The notes beneath the pieces are model-generated. The model was not told the origin of the DNA, searched no databases, and saw nothing but the letters and a program-made list of their open reading frames with translations. The translations under genes were made by a program, and so were the position numbers. DNA of 64,000 nt from Punica granatum (taxonomy: Eukaryota; Streptophyta; Magnoliopsida; Myrtales; Lythraceae): NCBI RefSeq assembly GCF_007655135.1, contig NC_045130.1, forward strand, positions 32,360,605-32,424,604, in the 5' to 3' direction. Of this stretch, positions 23,137 through 34,762 are shown piece by piece. How positions within the stretch are numbered: position 1 is the first letter of the stretch; each line of letters begins with the position of its first letter.

Positions 23137-24051
23137 ATGGCGCCACCTGTGTTTGATGGAGAAAATTATCAAGCATGGGCAGTGAAGATGGCTGCTTACA
23201 GGGAAGGGTGCGATTTATGGGAAGCAGTGGAGAATGACTATGAGGTGACTCCACTTCCTGAGAACCCGACCATGAACCAGATCAAATATCACAAAGAGAG
23301 GACAACCAGGAAAGCCAAGGCCAAGTCCTGTCTGTTTGTAGCTGTCTCTCCAACAATCTTCACAAGGATAATGAGGTATGGATCGGCTAAAGCAATCTGG
23401 GATTTTCTTAAGTCTGAATATGAAGGAGATGAGAGGGTGAGAGGAATGAAAGTGTTGAACCTCTTGAGAGAGTTTGAAAGGCAGCAAATGGATGATGCAG
23501 AAACTGTAAAGGAGTATGCAAATAGGCTGATTGAGATTGTTGATAAGATAAAGGTGCTTGGGACAGACATAAAGAATGATAGAATTGTGCAGAAATTATT
23601 GGTTTCTCTGCTTGAGAAGTTTGAGGCTACTATAGCTTCTCTAGAGAACACAAAAGATCTATCAAAAATAAAACTAGCAGAACTGCTCAGTGCATTGCAG
23701 GCACAAGAGCAAACAAGGATGATAAGGAGAGGAGAGCTAGCATTGCAGGCCAAGTTGCAATTGAATGTTGCAAGCAAAGGGAAGAAATAGAACCAACGAA
23801 AAGGAGGTGGTGAAGGCTTCAAGTCAATAGCAAGATCAGAAGGCTCTAGTTCTCAAGATCAAAGTACAAAGGGAAAGCAGGTCACTTGCAAGCACTATGG
23901 GAAAACCAATCATCCCCACTACAGATGCTGGAGAAGGCCAGATGTAAAATGTAGAAAATGTCATGAAATGGGTCATATTGACAGGTTCTGCAAGGAGAAG
24001 AGCACATAGCAACAAAATGAAGCTCAAGCAGCACAGGAAGTTGAGCACTTA
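23137..24051 (+). pseudogene. copia-1 gag with two zinc knuckles, broken
   Basis: The frame starts at ATG 23,137 (MAPPVFDGENYQAW), with the copia gag fold to about 23,700. A TAG at 23,788 and another at 24,007 interrupt it. Two Cys/His clusters lie at 23,880-24,000: CKHYGKTNHPHYRCW, whose second Cys is Tyr, and CRKCHEMGHIDRFC, which is intact. Gag would form the particle; the stops and the lost zinc ligand make it non-functional. Confidence 0.85.
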
Positions 24052-24485
24052 TGACGCAGCGTACATGCGAGTAACCTATCACAGATCCGTTGATTCGCGC
24101 ACGAATACCGGAACTATGACCTTCTACTACCTGTTGATTCTATGAATACTAGGAAATAAGCATCAAACTCGAATCGACTCCGAAATTGGACAAAGAGCAC
24201 GAAAGCTCTAAACTTTATTGATAAATCCGAATTAACTGTTTCAGCCCTAGGGCTTACAAAGCTTAAATAGGGATTAAGAAAACCTAAATTGCATGAAAAG
24301 ATTGCAAAAACACCCAAATAACTATAAAATACCTGTTTGAGGCCCTAAACGATGGAATTTGCCTTAAATATCGAAAAATCACTGCAAAGCGATGAGTTTT
24401 GCTCTGGAGGTTGTTTCCTTCGAAATAGGGTCGTCAAAACCTAATTTTCTCCAGGTACCGACTTGCCAGGTCTTCTGCCGCATCA
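24052..24485 (-). mobile_element. Solo LTR or TRIM-like insert inside copia-1
   Basis: The 434-bp insert starts TGACGCAG and ends GCATCA and is flanked by ACTTA (24,047-24,051 and 24,486-24,490). Removing it and one ACTTA restores a continuous gag-protease frame (EVEH, then LFVSSCYAS). On the minus strand it has a TATTTAAG promoter-like box and an AATAAAG signal. TG...CA ends, a 5-bp duplication and no coding capacity fit a solo LTR. Confidence 0.8.
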
Positions 24486-27360
24486 ACTTATTTGTTTCAT
24501 CCTGCTATGCCTCAAGTACTGCAGGGAGTGGTTGGCTCATGGATAGTGGTTGCACAAACGACATGACCAGTGACAGAAGCATGTTCCAGGAGTTTGATGG
24601 CTCATTTTCTACAAAGGCGAGGATTGGCAATGGAGACTGCATTGCTGTGAAGGGAAGAGGAACTGTGGTGATTGAAGATTATACAGGTGCCAAGCTTATT
24701 ACTGGTGTGCTCTATGTGCCTGAGATAGATCAAAACTTGTTAAGCATTGGTCAACTAGTTGAGAAAGGGTACAAGGTGATGTTTGAAGGAAAGGGGTGTT
24801 TGATCTCTAATGCAAGTGGCCAGGAGCTGTTTAGGATACCTAAATAGGATAAATGTTTCTCTTTCAATCCTTTAGAAGAGAAGCAAGTTGCCTATAAGAC
24901 ACAAACTGAAGCCGTAGAGATTTGGCACAAAAGGCTAGGGCACTATCACAGTAAGGCCCTGGTGTACATGCAGAAGAATGAGATGGTTGAGGGCCTGCCA
25001 GGCATGGAGGAAAAAGACTCCACCTGTAAAATTTGTTTGCTCGGTAAGCAGAGAAGAATTCCAATCGAGGGAACAAGCTAGAGAGCTACTGAGAAGCTTG
25101 AACTGGTGCACTCAGACCTGTATGGTCCCATGTCAGATGCCTCTCTAAATGGAAGCAGGTACTTTATAACTTTCATTGATGACTTCACCAGAATGTGTTA
25201 GATTTATTTTCTAAAAACTAAGTCAGAAGTTGCTGAGGTGTTTATGAAGTTCAAGTGCTGGATTGAGAATCAATGTGGTAACAGGATCAAGGTACTCATG
25301 TCAGATAATGGTACTGAGTACACTTCAAACAAGTTTAAGTGCCTTTGTGATGAAGCAGGCATAGAATGTCAGTTTACTGCCCCATATTCTCCACAGCAAA
25401 ACGGAGTAAGTGAGAGAAAAAATAGAACTATAGTGGAAATGGCAAGGTGTCTTATGCAGGAGAAGGACATGCCACTAAAGTTCTAGGCAGAGGCAGCAAA
25501 TACTGCTGTCTTTTTGCTCAATAGACTCCCTACAAAAGCTTTGGAGAAGAAGACACCCTTTGAGGCTTGGCACGAGGTGAAGCCATCAGTGAAGAATTTA
25601 AAGGTATTTGGTTGTGTATGCTACACACATGTACCTCAGGAAAAGAGAAGGAAACTAGATCAGAAGTCTGAGTCTGGTGTGTTTGTTGGGTATAGCCTGC
25701 AGTCTAAGGCCCATAGAGTATTTCAACCTCAAACTGAGAAGGTGATAATTAGCAAAGATGCCACCTTCTTGGAAGAGGAGAAGTGGAATTGGAAAGAATG
25801 CAGTAAGGGTGAGAAGGGTGTGACTCAACAGTGCTGGTCACCACAACTGTCAAGTGAGGAAATGGTAGAGATAGAAGACTCTATTGATGATTATCCAGTA
25901 AGGGGCACTAGACCATTATCTGAGATATATGAGAGGTGTAATGTTGCAGTGCTCGAGCCATCATGTTTTGAAGATGCAAAGACAGATCAGAAGTGGATGG
26001 TTACAATGAAGGAAGAGCTAAGTATGATAGAAAAGAATCAGACCTGGGAGCTGGTTGATAGTCCTCAGGACAGGAAGGTCATAGGAGTGAAATGGATGTA
26101 CAGGACCAAATTAAATTCTGATGGTTATGTCAACAAGTACAAAGTTAGGCTTGTGATAAAGGACTATGCACATGTTTAGGGCGTAGATTACTCAGAGACC
26201 TTTGCTCCCGTGGCCAGACTTGACACAATCAGATTATTACTTGTAGTTGCAGCAGAGAAGAGCTGGAAAGTATACCAGGTGGATGTTAAGTCTGCATTCC
26301 TTAATGGTGTGCTTGAAGAAGAAATTTATGTTGAGCAACCTAAAGGGTTTTGGGTCAGGAATCAGGAAGACAAAGTGTACAAGTTGAAGAAGGCACTATA
26401 TGGTTTGAAGCAAGCTCCTAGAGCCCGGTATAGCAAGATGGACGAGTACCTGAGGAATTTGGGTTTTCAAAGAAGTTTGAGTGAGTTTACTCTATATGTG
26501 AAGAAGGCTTGCAGCAGTGAAATTGTGATCTCTTTGTATGTGGATGATTTACTTGTGACAGGAAATGATGAAGATCTAATCAAAAAGCTGAAGCAAGATC
26601 TAATGAAGGTCTTTGAAATGACAGACCTTGGAGAAATGGCCTATTTTCTGGGCATGGAGATAAAGCAAACTCAGTTGGGAATTTTCATCTGTCAAAGAAG
26701 GTATCTGAATGAGGTTTTAAAGAGATTTAATATGGAGGAGTGCAGAAGTGTGAAGACTCCTATGTGTTACAAAGAAAAGTTGCAAAAGGAGATGGAACAG
26801 AACCAACTAATGAAACACATATAGGAGTTTGTTTAGCTGTCTCATGTACCTAATAGCAACCAGACTAGATATTCTGTATGTGGTAAGTGTTCTATCAAGA
26901 TTCTTGAACTGTGCAAAAGAATCTCACATGATTGCTGCAAAGAGGGTCCTAAGGTATCTGAAGGGGACATCTTGTCATGGAGTTAAGTTCACAAAGAGTA
27001 AGGAGTTGAAGTTGTCTGGTTTTTCAAACAGTGACTAGGCAGGAAGTGCAGATGACATGAAGAGCACTTCTGGTTACTGTTTCAGTCTCGGTTCAGCATG
27101 TTTTTCCTGGTGTTTAAAGAAGCAGGAAACAGTTACTCAATCTACTACTGAAGCTGAGTTCATAGCAACAACATCAGCAGCCAACTAAGCACTTTGGCTA
27201 AGGAAGTTGATGCAGGATCTGCACTTAAGCTTAAAGGAAGGAACTGAGGTGTACATGGACAATCAAGCTACTTTAGCTATCTCTCATAATCCTGTTTTTC
27301 ATGGAAGGACTAAGCATTTTAAGGTTTTCTTAGAGAAGTGCAACAAAGTGGTGAAGTGAA
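24486..27360 (+). pseudogene. copia-1 pol: protease, integrase, RT, RNase H, broken
   Basis: Domains in order: protease with DSGCTNDM (near 24,545); pre-integrase zinc region (WHKRLGH, then CKICLLGKQ, near 25,025); integrase core with all three acidic residues readable ([23 protein letters not shown]); RT with YVDDLLVTGND (near 26,540); RNase H ending near 27,350. In-frame stops are TAG at 24,845, 25,079, 25,199, 25,484, 26,177 and 26,822, and, after a frameshift, TAG at 27,036 and TAA at 27,185. Five of these replace a Trp or Gln conserved in the family. The protein cannot be made. Confidence 0.9.
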
Positions 27361-27484
27361 GCTTGTGTACTGCAGAACTGATGAGCAACTTGCAGACATC
27401 TTTACTAAGTCCTTTCGTGTTGAAAGATTTCAGTTTTTAAGGGAGAAGCCTGGTGTGAGCAGCAGCTCCTGATCCAAGGAGGAG

Positions 27485-27868
27485 TGTTGAGAGCTACAAC
27501 AGTTGAAGTGCATCAGAGCTACTGCAAGTTCTGCTGTGTCGTTTTGTTCTGTCAGTCATGCATTATATGTTTTCTTAGTCTGCTATTTTTAAGGAATTAG
27601 TTAGCATATTTTTTAGGAGTTTATTTTTTGCATGTTAAGTGCAGTTCTGGTCTTGTTCTGTTAGGTTTTTTTTTGGTGTCTTTGGCATATGTAATAAAGG
27701 TCTTTCCAATTAATGAAGAAGTAGACAGTTCTCCCTTCCATCTCAATCAACACTCTCTCTTTCTCTTCTAAATTGAGTTTTTGCTGGTTTACTGTGAGGA
27801 TTGAATTAAGAGAGTTCTTTTGTTCATTGTGAAAAGCACTGACAGTGCTAAGTACAAGAGACTTAACA
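27485..27868 (+). repeat. 3' LTR of copia-1
   Basis: Begins TGTTGAGAGC after the purine tract AAGGAGGAG and ends GACTTAACA; 384 bp. The target duplication GTTGG follows at 27,869-27,873. Confidence 0.93.
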
Positions 27869-28810
27869 GTTGGTCAGCAAAACTCCTAATCGGTGGACCT
27901 AAATATAACGAAGTTAGCAACATCTGTCTGATAAGCCTTCAGTGAAAAACTTACCTCAGGCCTAGCCATTAGCAGGCGTTTACGGGAGATTTGTGAGGAG
28001 CTAGAGTCCGCACATTTATTGGAACTAGTAGCTAGGCTTATTACCAGTCCAGGAGAACAATAAAAAGAACATCTTGCTGAACCACGACATAAATTCCAGA
28101 GCACTTCCAACTGTTATTGTGATGATAGAGAACCTAAATCATGAGGTCACATACCATAAGCTTAGGATCTATAACTAAATCATATGCAGGATCGACTGTT
28201 AATTCAGGGTTATCTAGAATCCACAGGTCGCTCCAGACAAGAATCTTGAACCATTACCTATTTGATGATATGGGCCCACCTTAAGAGTTGGACGACACCA
28301 TTGAAGACCTCTCCAAATGGAAGAGCAGCTTCCTCTTCCTGGAGATCTGTTATGCTGCTAGAAAAATTGCCATATTTTGCGTTCGTTGGACAAAAGATGT
28401 TTTTATCGGTTGTTGAAGCCAATGCTGCTTTTGATTTAATGGCCTTTGTTAGCATATTCCGATTTGTAAACCGAGACCTCCACATTCTTCTGGCTGACAC
28501 AAAGAGGACTCGCTCTTTGGAGCAAATTAATTTCCCAAAGTACTTGAGTTACCCAACCAAAAATGATGTGTGACATGGCCTATCTTGTTGCAAGTGAATT
28601 TGAAGAGTTGAAACAAACACATGGTCTAAGTGGCCGTGGGGACATAGCAGCAAATTTGGCCTTAATTTTGTCTATAAGGAAATGAAACGGTGAGTTAATA
28701 ATTACTTGCCTTACAATGACTAAAATCCTGCTTGAAATACCTATTAAAACCGGATCTCAATATTGAGATATCGGGTACCACGATTGAGAAAGAAAAGTAA
28801 GTTCTATATA
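27869..28810. repeat. Duplicated 2OGD-downstream block, copy 2, with exon-like stretches
   Basis: The block matches 43,307-44,238 at high identity and, for its first 250 bp, 45,420-45,625 at lower identity. On the minus strand it holds two exon-like stretches with consensus splice donors: one ends at 27,955 before GTAAGT (reading CADSSSSQISRKRLLMARPE), the other ends near 28,258 before GTAATG (reading through SRFTNRNMLTKAIKSKAAL). I do not recognise the protein. The block stops at the MULE's left target copy. Confidence 0.75.
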
Positions 28811-29029
28811 GGGAAAATGCTAGCATATATCACAGTTTGAAAATAATTTTTATAGTGCCTCATATTTTGAAAAAATTTCAAGATGCATCACGGAACTTTT
28901 TAAATTTTTCACCGTGCAACATTTCCGTCAACTGATGGACGGAAACATGACGTGGCACATTATTTGGACAAACGGTGCCAATGTGGCTGCGCTTACTCAG
29001 CATCTGGGTCTCACTCCCTTCTTTCCTTT
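28802..29029. repeat. Left TIR of the MULE with target copy
   Basis: TTCTATATA (28,802-28,810) followed by about 219 bp that is the inverted counterpart of 34,538-34,753, with some 30 mismatches and small indels. Shared core blocks include GATGGACGGAAACATGACGT. Confidence 0.9.
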
Positions 29030-29394
29030 GGCCCCAATTAAACTGTCTTAGGTTCAATTCCCCCAAATTTCAGTTCAATTCGCCCATTTCCCCCCAATTT
29101 CAGAGAAGAGGTAATCGGCGACAAATAGTTGCATGCTTCATTTGTCTTCTTCAGCTGGTATGGTACATTTCATTTCAATGCTTCGTTTGCATCTCCATTT
29201 CCCCTAATTTCAGTTGCAATCGATAAAGACAAGTGGTGATGGGTGATCCTAAGGTCGATACTTCGTTTGTCTTTCTCATCTAGTTTTGGAAAAAAGAAGT
29301 GGTTATCAGTGATTCTTTGCATTTTCTAAGGTTAATTTTGATCCCCTCTGTTGCTAGTTGTTGCATAGTACTGAGTATAATTGTTGTTAAAGAA

Positions 29395-30150
29395 ATGGTT
29401 TCAAGTGGATCGATTGAGCTGAAGGAAGCTTCTCCAATATTGTCCACTGTGTCTCGAGGTGATAAGGAATGTCATCATGGAGTTAAAGCAGTAATGCTGA
29501 CTTCATGGAGTGAGAAGAACCCAGGGAGAAAATTCCTGCAATGGAAATTTTGGAAGGTTTGTAACCATTGGTGATTTCTCCTAACCTCGATTATGTTGGA
29601 TTTATGTATAATGTATCATGATATGATGATGAGTCTGTGAGTTTGGTTTAATGTAATGATGATGAGTTTGAGTTTGAGTTTGAGTTTGGTAGTTTTGCAG
29701 GATGATGATTGCAAATATTTTGAATGGTATGACAATGAGGACACAAAGCACACAAAGGATGTTATTAGGTGTTTGATTAAAGAGAAGGAAGGCCTTGCAA
29801 AAGAGCTAAAGCTGATAAAAGAAAAGAATGAGATTTTGCTTGTTAAGTTATCGACATTTGAGGATAAGTTGGAAGCATTGAAATTGAGAAATGACAATAT
29901 GGAGAAAGAGATCATGGGAATGAGATTGCAACTCGAAGATGCAAAGTCAAATTGGAACAAAATTTGCTCGATGAAAGTTGTACATTTTGATCATGCTTAT
30001 ATGTATGATTGTATTGGTTTTGGTCTATGTCGGCATGAAAAGTGGAAAATCATTGTATTTGCTGTGAGAAAAGCAATGTTATGCTCTAGTGAAGATTGTA
30101 TTGGTTTGGTTGTATTAGTTTGGTTTGGGTGTATCTTCCGCCTACGTTAG
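29395..30150 (+). CDS. GRF-type zinc-finger and coiled-coil protein carried by the MULE
   Basis: Two exons, 29,395-29,556 and 29,701-30,150, joined in phase by a GTTTGT..GCAG intron, give 203 residues. Exon 1 reads ECHHGVKAVMLTSWSEKNPG and exon 2 opens DDDCKYFEWYD, which together match the plan of a GRF zinc finger, found in DNA-processing proteins and in many small plant proteins. The third zinc ligand, normally in a GC(P/A) step after NPGR.F, is missing (LQW). A Lys/Glu/Leu-rich coiled-coil follows (about residues 75-140), then a hydrophobic C-terminus that may be a membrane segment. It converges on the transposase gene, like mudrB relative to mudrA in maize MuDR. Copy B has a broken version. 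Whether it is expressed is unknown. Confidence 0.6.
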
Positions 30151-31021
30151 CAAGACAACTTTGTGTACTGATTTCTAATGTATAAATTGGTACTTTTTGT
30201 ACCATTGTTCACTACTTTGTGTACTGATTTGTAATTGATAAATTGCTACTTTCTGTACCATTGGTCTGCTCCATTCCTCAAACAATACCATTGATAACAT
30301 TGCAGAAACAAAACTATGCACATGTTTGGTCATTACGGATGACAATCATGAAAAAATGTCACTAAACCAAGGAAAAACCAACACAAATCTGCAGAAGCTA
30401 TTCAATACTAATACACCAACAAAGACAGTCATGAAAAGATGGTGAAACCAAGCCACCAACTACTCCCATAAACTGTACAACAGAAAGTTACACAAAATAG
30501 CCTGAACCAAACCATCCACTTGTCCCATAAACTACACCAAGAACTTACACAAAATAGCCTAAACCAAACCATCCACTTGTCCTATAAACAACACCAAAAA
30601 GTTACACAAAATAACCTCACACAAACTGAAGCTAATTCTGCTTTTTTTGTTTTCACAGGTCATCCTTAGCAGAGGCTGACTCCAGTGCCTTTCTCCGTGC
30701 TCTGGTCATGGGTCTTCTAGGTTGTTGGACTTGTTGGTCTCTTCCTGTGATGACTTGGCCACTATACCAGCCGACATAAATAGTCTTGAATGGTTGCCCA
30801 TGCACCTGATACACATTTATCTACACCATCATTATAGTTAAAAGACAACCAATCATGATTTTCTTTTTAAACAATACTTACATTGACATATGTCATTCCA
30901 CTCTCTCCATGCAGTACTCCAACCCCTTTGTGAGCTAGGTTAAGTTCTTTAAATATATGCTGCTCAACAGTAGGTTGTTTTTCCCTTCAAACCTATAAAA
31001 TAACTTGTAAAACTAGTAAAC
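30151..31021. other. Region between the convergent MULE genes
   Basis: It contains two short tandem repeats of ACTTTGTGTACTGATTT-type sequence (30,160-30,240) and repeated ACTTGTCCCATAAAC-type units (30,510-30,600). It probably holds both 3' ends. No coding region is seen. Confidence 0.5.
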
Positions 31022-33920
31022 TTAAAATAGAAAGGAGTATAAGTTGAGAGGTGTTGCCCTTGCCAGTATCCTTGGAGGTCTCCAACCTTCAACAAAACCA
31101 TGTCTGATATAGTTGTTGGGCTTCGATCCTGATAGGGGTTGAGATGATGATGATTGCTGCCCTGTTAGTGGTTGCACAACATGCTCCATCACCAGGTCCT
31201 CTTGCACAGATGGTTGTGAAGATTGAAGGTCAGTATTCATGTACTTTACTGTCATCACCTCAGGCTGACAAGGTTGAGATGGTGAGGAATCCATCGGTCT
31301 TGATGGTATCTCAGATAGTGATGATAGTTGCCCAGTAGATGGTATCTCAGCGTGCTTATTCATGGCCTCTTGTACAAAAAGCTCATCCATGGCCTTTTTC
31401 ATTCTTTTCCTAGCTTGTTCATGACATGGTAGTAAGCATGACAAATTCATTCCATTAACTTACAAAATTTATAATATCAAAATTTACTTGGCCAGTTGAT
31501 GATGATGCTATTTGCTTTAACCTGTATTCTTTGTCATGTGGGTCCTTAATCCTGGACTTCTTTAGTCTACTAGGAAGCTTCTTAACAATATGAGGAAATA
31601 CAATATCAGATTGAACCATAATCCATTGATTTTTGTCATTCAATGGTTCAATAAGATGCTTGTATGCCTTTAAGTACACATGTTTCTTCAAAAATCCATT
31701 CACAAAGTGTTTTGGTTGCTCACGTTGATAGTAGATAGCACCGACCGCATGTCTGCAAGGAATTCCTGTGAGATTCCACCTTCTGCATAAACATGTCCAT
31801 CTGTCTAAGTCTACAACATATTTGTCCCCATGTTCAACAACCCGGTACTTACTGTTACCCCCATATTGTGTCACACAAACCCTACTCTGTAACTTTGCTT
31901 CTTCAAGTTTTTTCAAAGGTCTAAAACAAATATCTCCATTACAATCAGTAAACAGTTTTTTTTTCAGCCAGCTTCTGCATTATTGATGTCCGAGTACACT
32001 CCAACATATCTATAAGGGGGAGAGTCCTAGCTTCCAGTATCCAATTATTGAAACGTTCACTCATGTTGTTATCAACAACCTCACATGCATTCCAATCATT
32101 TATGTAAACCCTACAAAACTTCCTAAAATCAATACGTCTAAATGCATTAGCTGCTTCTTTTGAAAGAACTTTCATCTGCCCCAATTGCCCTAAGATAACT
32201 TGCCTTAGTTGTACTCATCACTAACCTCCAGAACAAGTGTTTCAAAGCAACTCCATTATGCTTCTTCTTTCAATTATAATACACATGCCTCGCACAAACT
32301 CTATGTTCAACGTGTGGAAGGAGTGTCTTCACATCTTTTTCCAGCCTTTACAAATCAAAATGCACCCAATCACCTAGGAGAATGACAATGAAGAGTATAA
32401 AGCAAATGAATGACTAAACAATATAAGTACCTTTTGTTGATCACTAATCAATGTCCAGCTAAATCCATCTCTAATTCCCAAGTCACCCATCAAGAGTTCA
32501 AAGAACCACTTTCAAGAATGTTCATTCTCACCCTCAACCACAACCCATGCTATAGGGAACATTTGATTATTATTATCCCTCCACACTAATGACTGCTCTG
32601 CAACCATCAAGAAACCCATTTCTTAAACTCTCAAAGCATACATATAGCCTCTTAAACCTAGCTGCACAATTAGGTCCATCCTTATCAAGTACTAATTCAA
32701 ATGTATTTCCCCTATAAACCTTCTTTAACTCAGCAAGATATGTAGGCAAAAGATTATAATGCTCTTCCATGGACCCTACAATAAGATTTCTTGCACGTGC
32801 TCTTGCTCTATAGCAAATAACTTTGAACACTTTGATTCCAAATTGGATAGTAACCTCTCATATCATGTCTGAAATCCTCCAGTTCATATTTTCCCAGCCA
32901 TTCATATGTTGCCTCCTTATTTCTTACAACCCTAGAACATGTGTGTTCATTGGTAGATCTCTTCACGGCAAATCCTTATTTTTTTCGAGTCCAGCTACCA
33001 TAAATTCTCCATGGACATGCTTTTCTTTGCATAGAATCTCAATATGCATCTTACAACTCCTCTTCCACCTCAACTCAAAGCCATTCACAATGGCATAACT
33101 CTTCACAGCTTTCTTGAACTGATCATTTTTGAAAAATATCAGATTCTCACTTAGTTTGATATTGAAAATATCATAATTTGGATTGAATGGTCTGTACTTT
33201 TTCCTCCTCTTTCCCATACTACTTTCTTCCCCACTGTGATCTATAGGGATCTAAGGTATGTCTACATCTTTGGACTGCCCTGCTTGTTCATTGGTCGACC
33301 TCCTTCTATGTCTCTTCTTCCCTTGCTCAGTTTGCATCTTAAATGCTTGCCTCTTCTCTCTAACTAGTGTAAGCTCATTATTTTCTCCATCACTAATACC
33401 TTCATACCCACCTATATCAGAGTCATCCCTCTCAGTCTCATCCTCATCTCCATCCTCTGCTTCCCAAACATCATCATCAGCATCATCCTCATCGTCATCC
33501 CCCGCTACCCTTGCTTCCACACCATCATCATCAGTGTCATCCCTTATACCATCACTCTCAACATCGAAGTCCCCATCTCCCTCATCATCACTATTTTCCA
33601 TCGGCTGCTTCAGTATACACAGTAACTATTTCATATTTCAATCCAACCTCAGCCATTGACATCACCTCAGGATCAATGTTCATGTCAACCAAACCATCAT
33701 CTAAACTACTTTCAGGAAATAAATACCACATTCTTTTAGGTTCTTTGTCGCCAAAGTTTTTTAGATGTCCTTTCTTCTCTTGCCATGACATTGTATCAGC
33801 ATTCACATTTAATATACAACTTGTACCATCAATGCACTCAACTGGTAGAGTTAGTTTCATGTGGCCTTCGTAGTATAGTTGCGTACCAAACTTAATTCCC
33901 ACCTTACGATAGCAAAACAC
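31022..33920 (-). pseudogene. MULE transposase (MuDR/mudrA-like), broken
   Basis: Read leftward: PB1-like domain (33,591-33,920), acidic stretch with basic end (33,251-33,601), MuDR DNA-binding domain (32,963-33,217), start of the catalytic domain (32,573-32,830), remaining catalytic part (31,945-32,560), SWIM zinc finger with C.C and C.H ligands (CLCRRWNLTGIPCRHA, near 31,760) and a Ser/Gln-rich tail (31,022-31,450). After GCRAVI about 20 residues that normally hold the first catalytic Asp are missing, and reading resumes at NQMFPIAWVV. Further frameshifts separate the domains. The protein once catalysed cut-and-paste transposition. Confidence 0.85.
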
Positions 33921-34537
33921 AAGATCACTAAACTAAAGACTCAACAACAAACACCATTTAATCATCAGTCTTCTAGCAGCAAACAAGAAAATCGTGGGAT
34001 GAGAAGGACACCATTAAACTAAAGACTCAAAGTACACGCCACTTGATCCTCAGTCTTCTAACAACAAACAAAAAAACCATGCCAAACTAGTCGATCAAGT
34101 TATGATTTTGAACTTACATTGTCTTCCTCTGTTGGGATTAGAAGGACACGATACATTGGCAAGACACCAATTGCTCCAAGTCACTAACTTTATCCAAGTT
34201 TTACCCCTCCTGCAACTAAAGAAATGATTTTATATACCACCATGAACTTTAATGCCATCATCAACACCAACTCAGATTGTCCACATGCAAGTAGAATAAG
34301 ATAGTAGCCGTGATTGATCCTCCTATTTGCTCCTACATGTACCAGCGGTTGCTCCTCTTCTCGCAAGTAGTCGACACCCTTCAACAATCGACACCTTTCT
34401 CCTTCGGAATTCCGTCGATCCTTCCTCTGATCATTGAAGATTTGGGGTCTTCATCAACTTCGCTTGATTTGTGAGAGGAGATGACAAGACACTGTATGCT
34501 TCAGAGAAGGGCGGGAAAGAGAGAATTGGGGCTAGGG

Positions 34538-34762
34538 GGAAATAAGGGAGTGGGACCCAGATGCTAAGTAAGCGTGGCCACATTAGCACCGTTTGTCTAA
34601 ATAACATGCCACGTCATGTTTCCGTCCATCAGTTGACATAAATGATACACGGTGAAAAATTAAAAAAATTCTGTGATGCATCGTGAATATTTTTCAAAAT
34701 ATAATGCACTGTGAAAATTATTTTCAAATTGTGATGCACAGTGTCATTTTTCCTTCTATATA
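34538..34762. repeat. Right TIR of the MULE with target copy
   Basis: About 216 bp ending CATTTTTCC at 34,753, inverted relative to 28,811-29,029, followed by TTCTATATA (34,754-34,762). Confidence 0.9.

Larger units (their letters stand above)
22641..27868 (+). mobile_element. Ty1/copia retrotransposon copia-1, old, both LTRs present
   Basis: A 5,228-bp element flanked by GTTGG (22,636-22,640 and 27,869-27,873). The LTRs (383 and 384 bp, TG...CA) differ by about two dozen substitutions plus small indels, so the insertion is old. The primer-binding site resembles initiator tRNA-Met, and a purine-rich tract precedes the 3' LTR. Gag, protease, integrase, RT and RNase H follow in copia order, but with many stops and a 434-bp insert. 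The same site without the element is preserved at 43,301-43,320. Confidence 0.95.
28811..34753 (-). mobile_element. MULE with intact termini and 9-bp target duplication
   Basis: A 5,943-bp Mutator-like element. Left end GGGAAAATG, right end CATTTTTCC; long TIRs of about 220 bp; flanked by TTCTATATA at 28,802-28,810 and 34,754-34,762. The paralogous block at 44,221-44,245 reads through without the element (AAGTAAGTGCTATATAAAAAG). It carries two convergent genes: a broken transposase on minus (31,022-33,920) and a GRF zinc-finger/coiled-coil gene on plus (29,395-30,150). It could move only with transposase from elsewhere. Confidence 0.95.

Noticed and set aside
30510..30600. Repeated short units resembling a spaced array
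   Set aside because: Imperfect tandem copies inside the MULE 3' region; a CRISPR array is not expected in a plant nucleus and the spacing is irregular.
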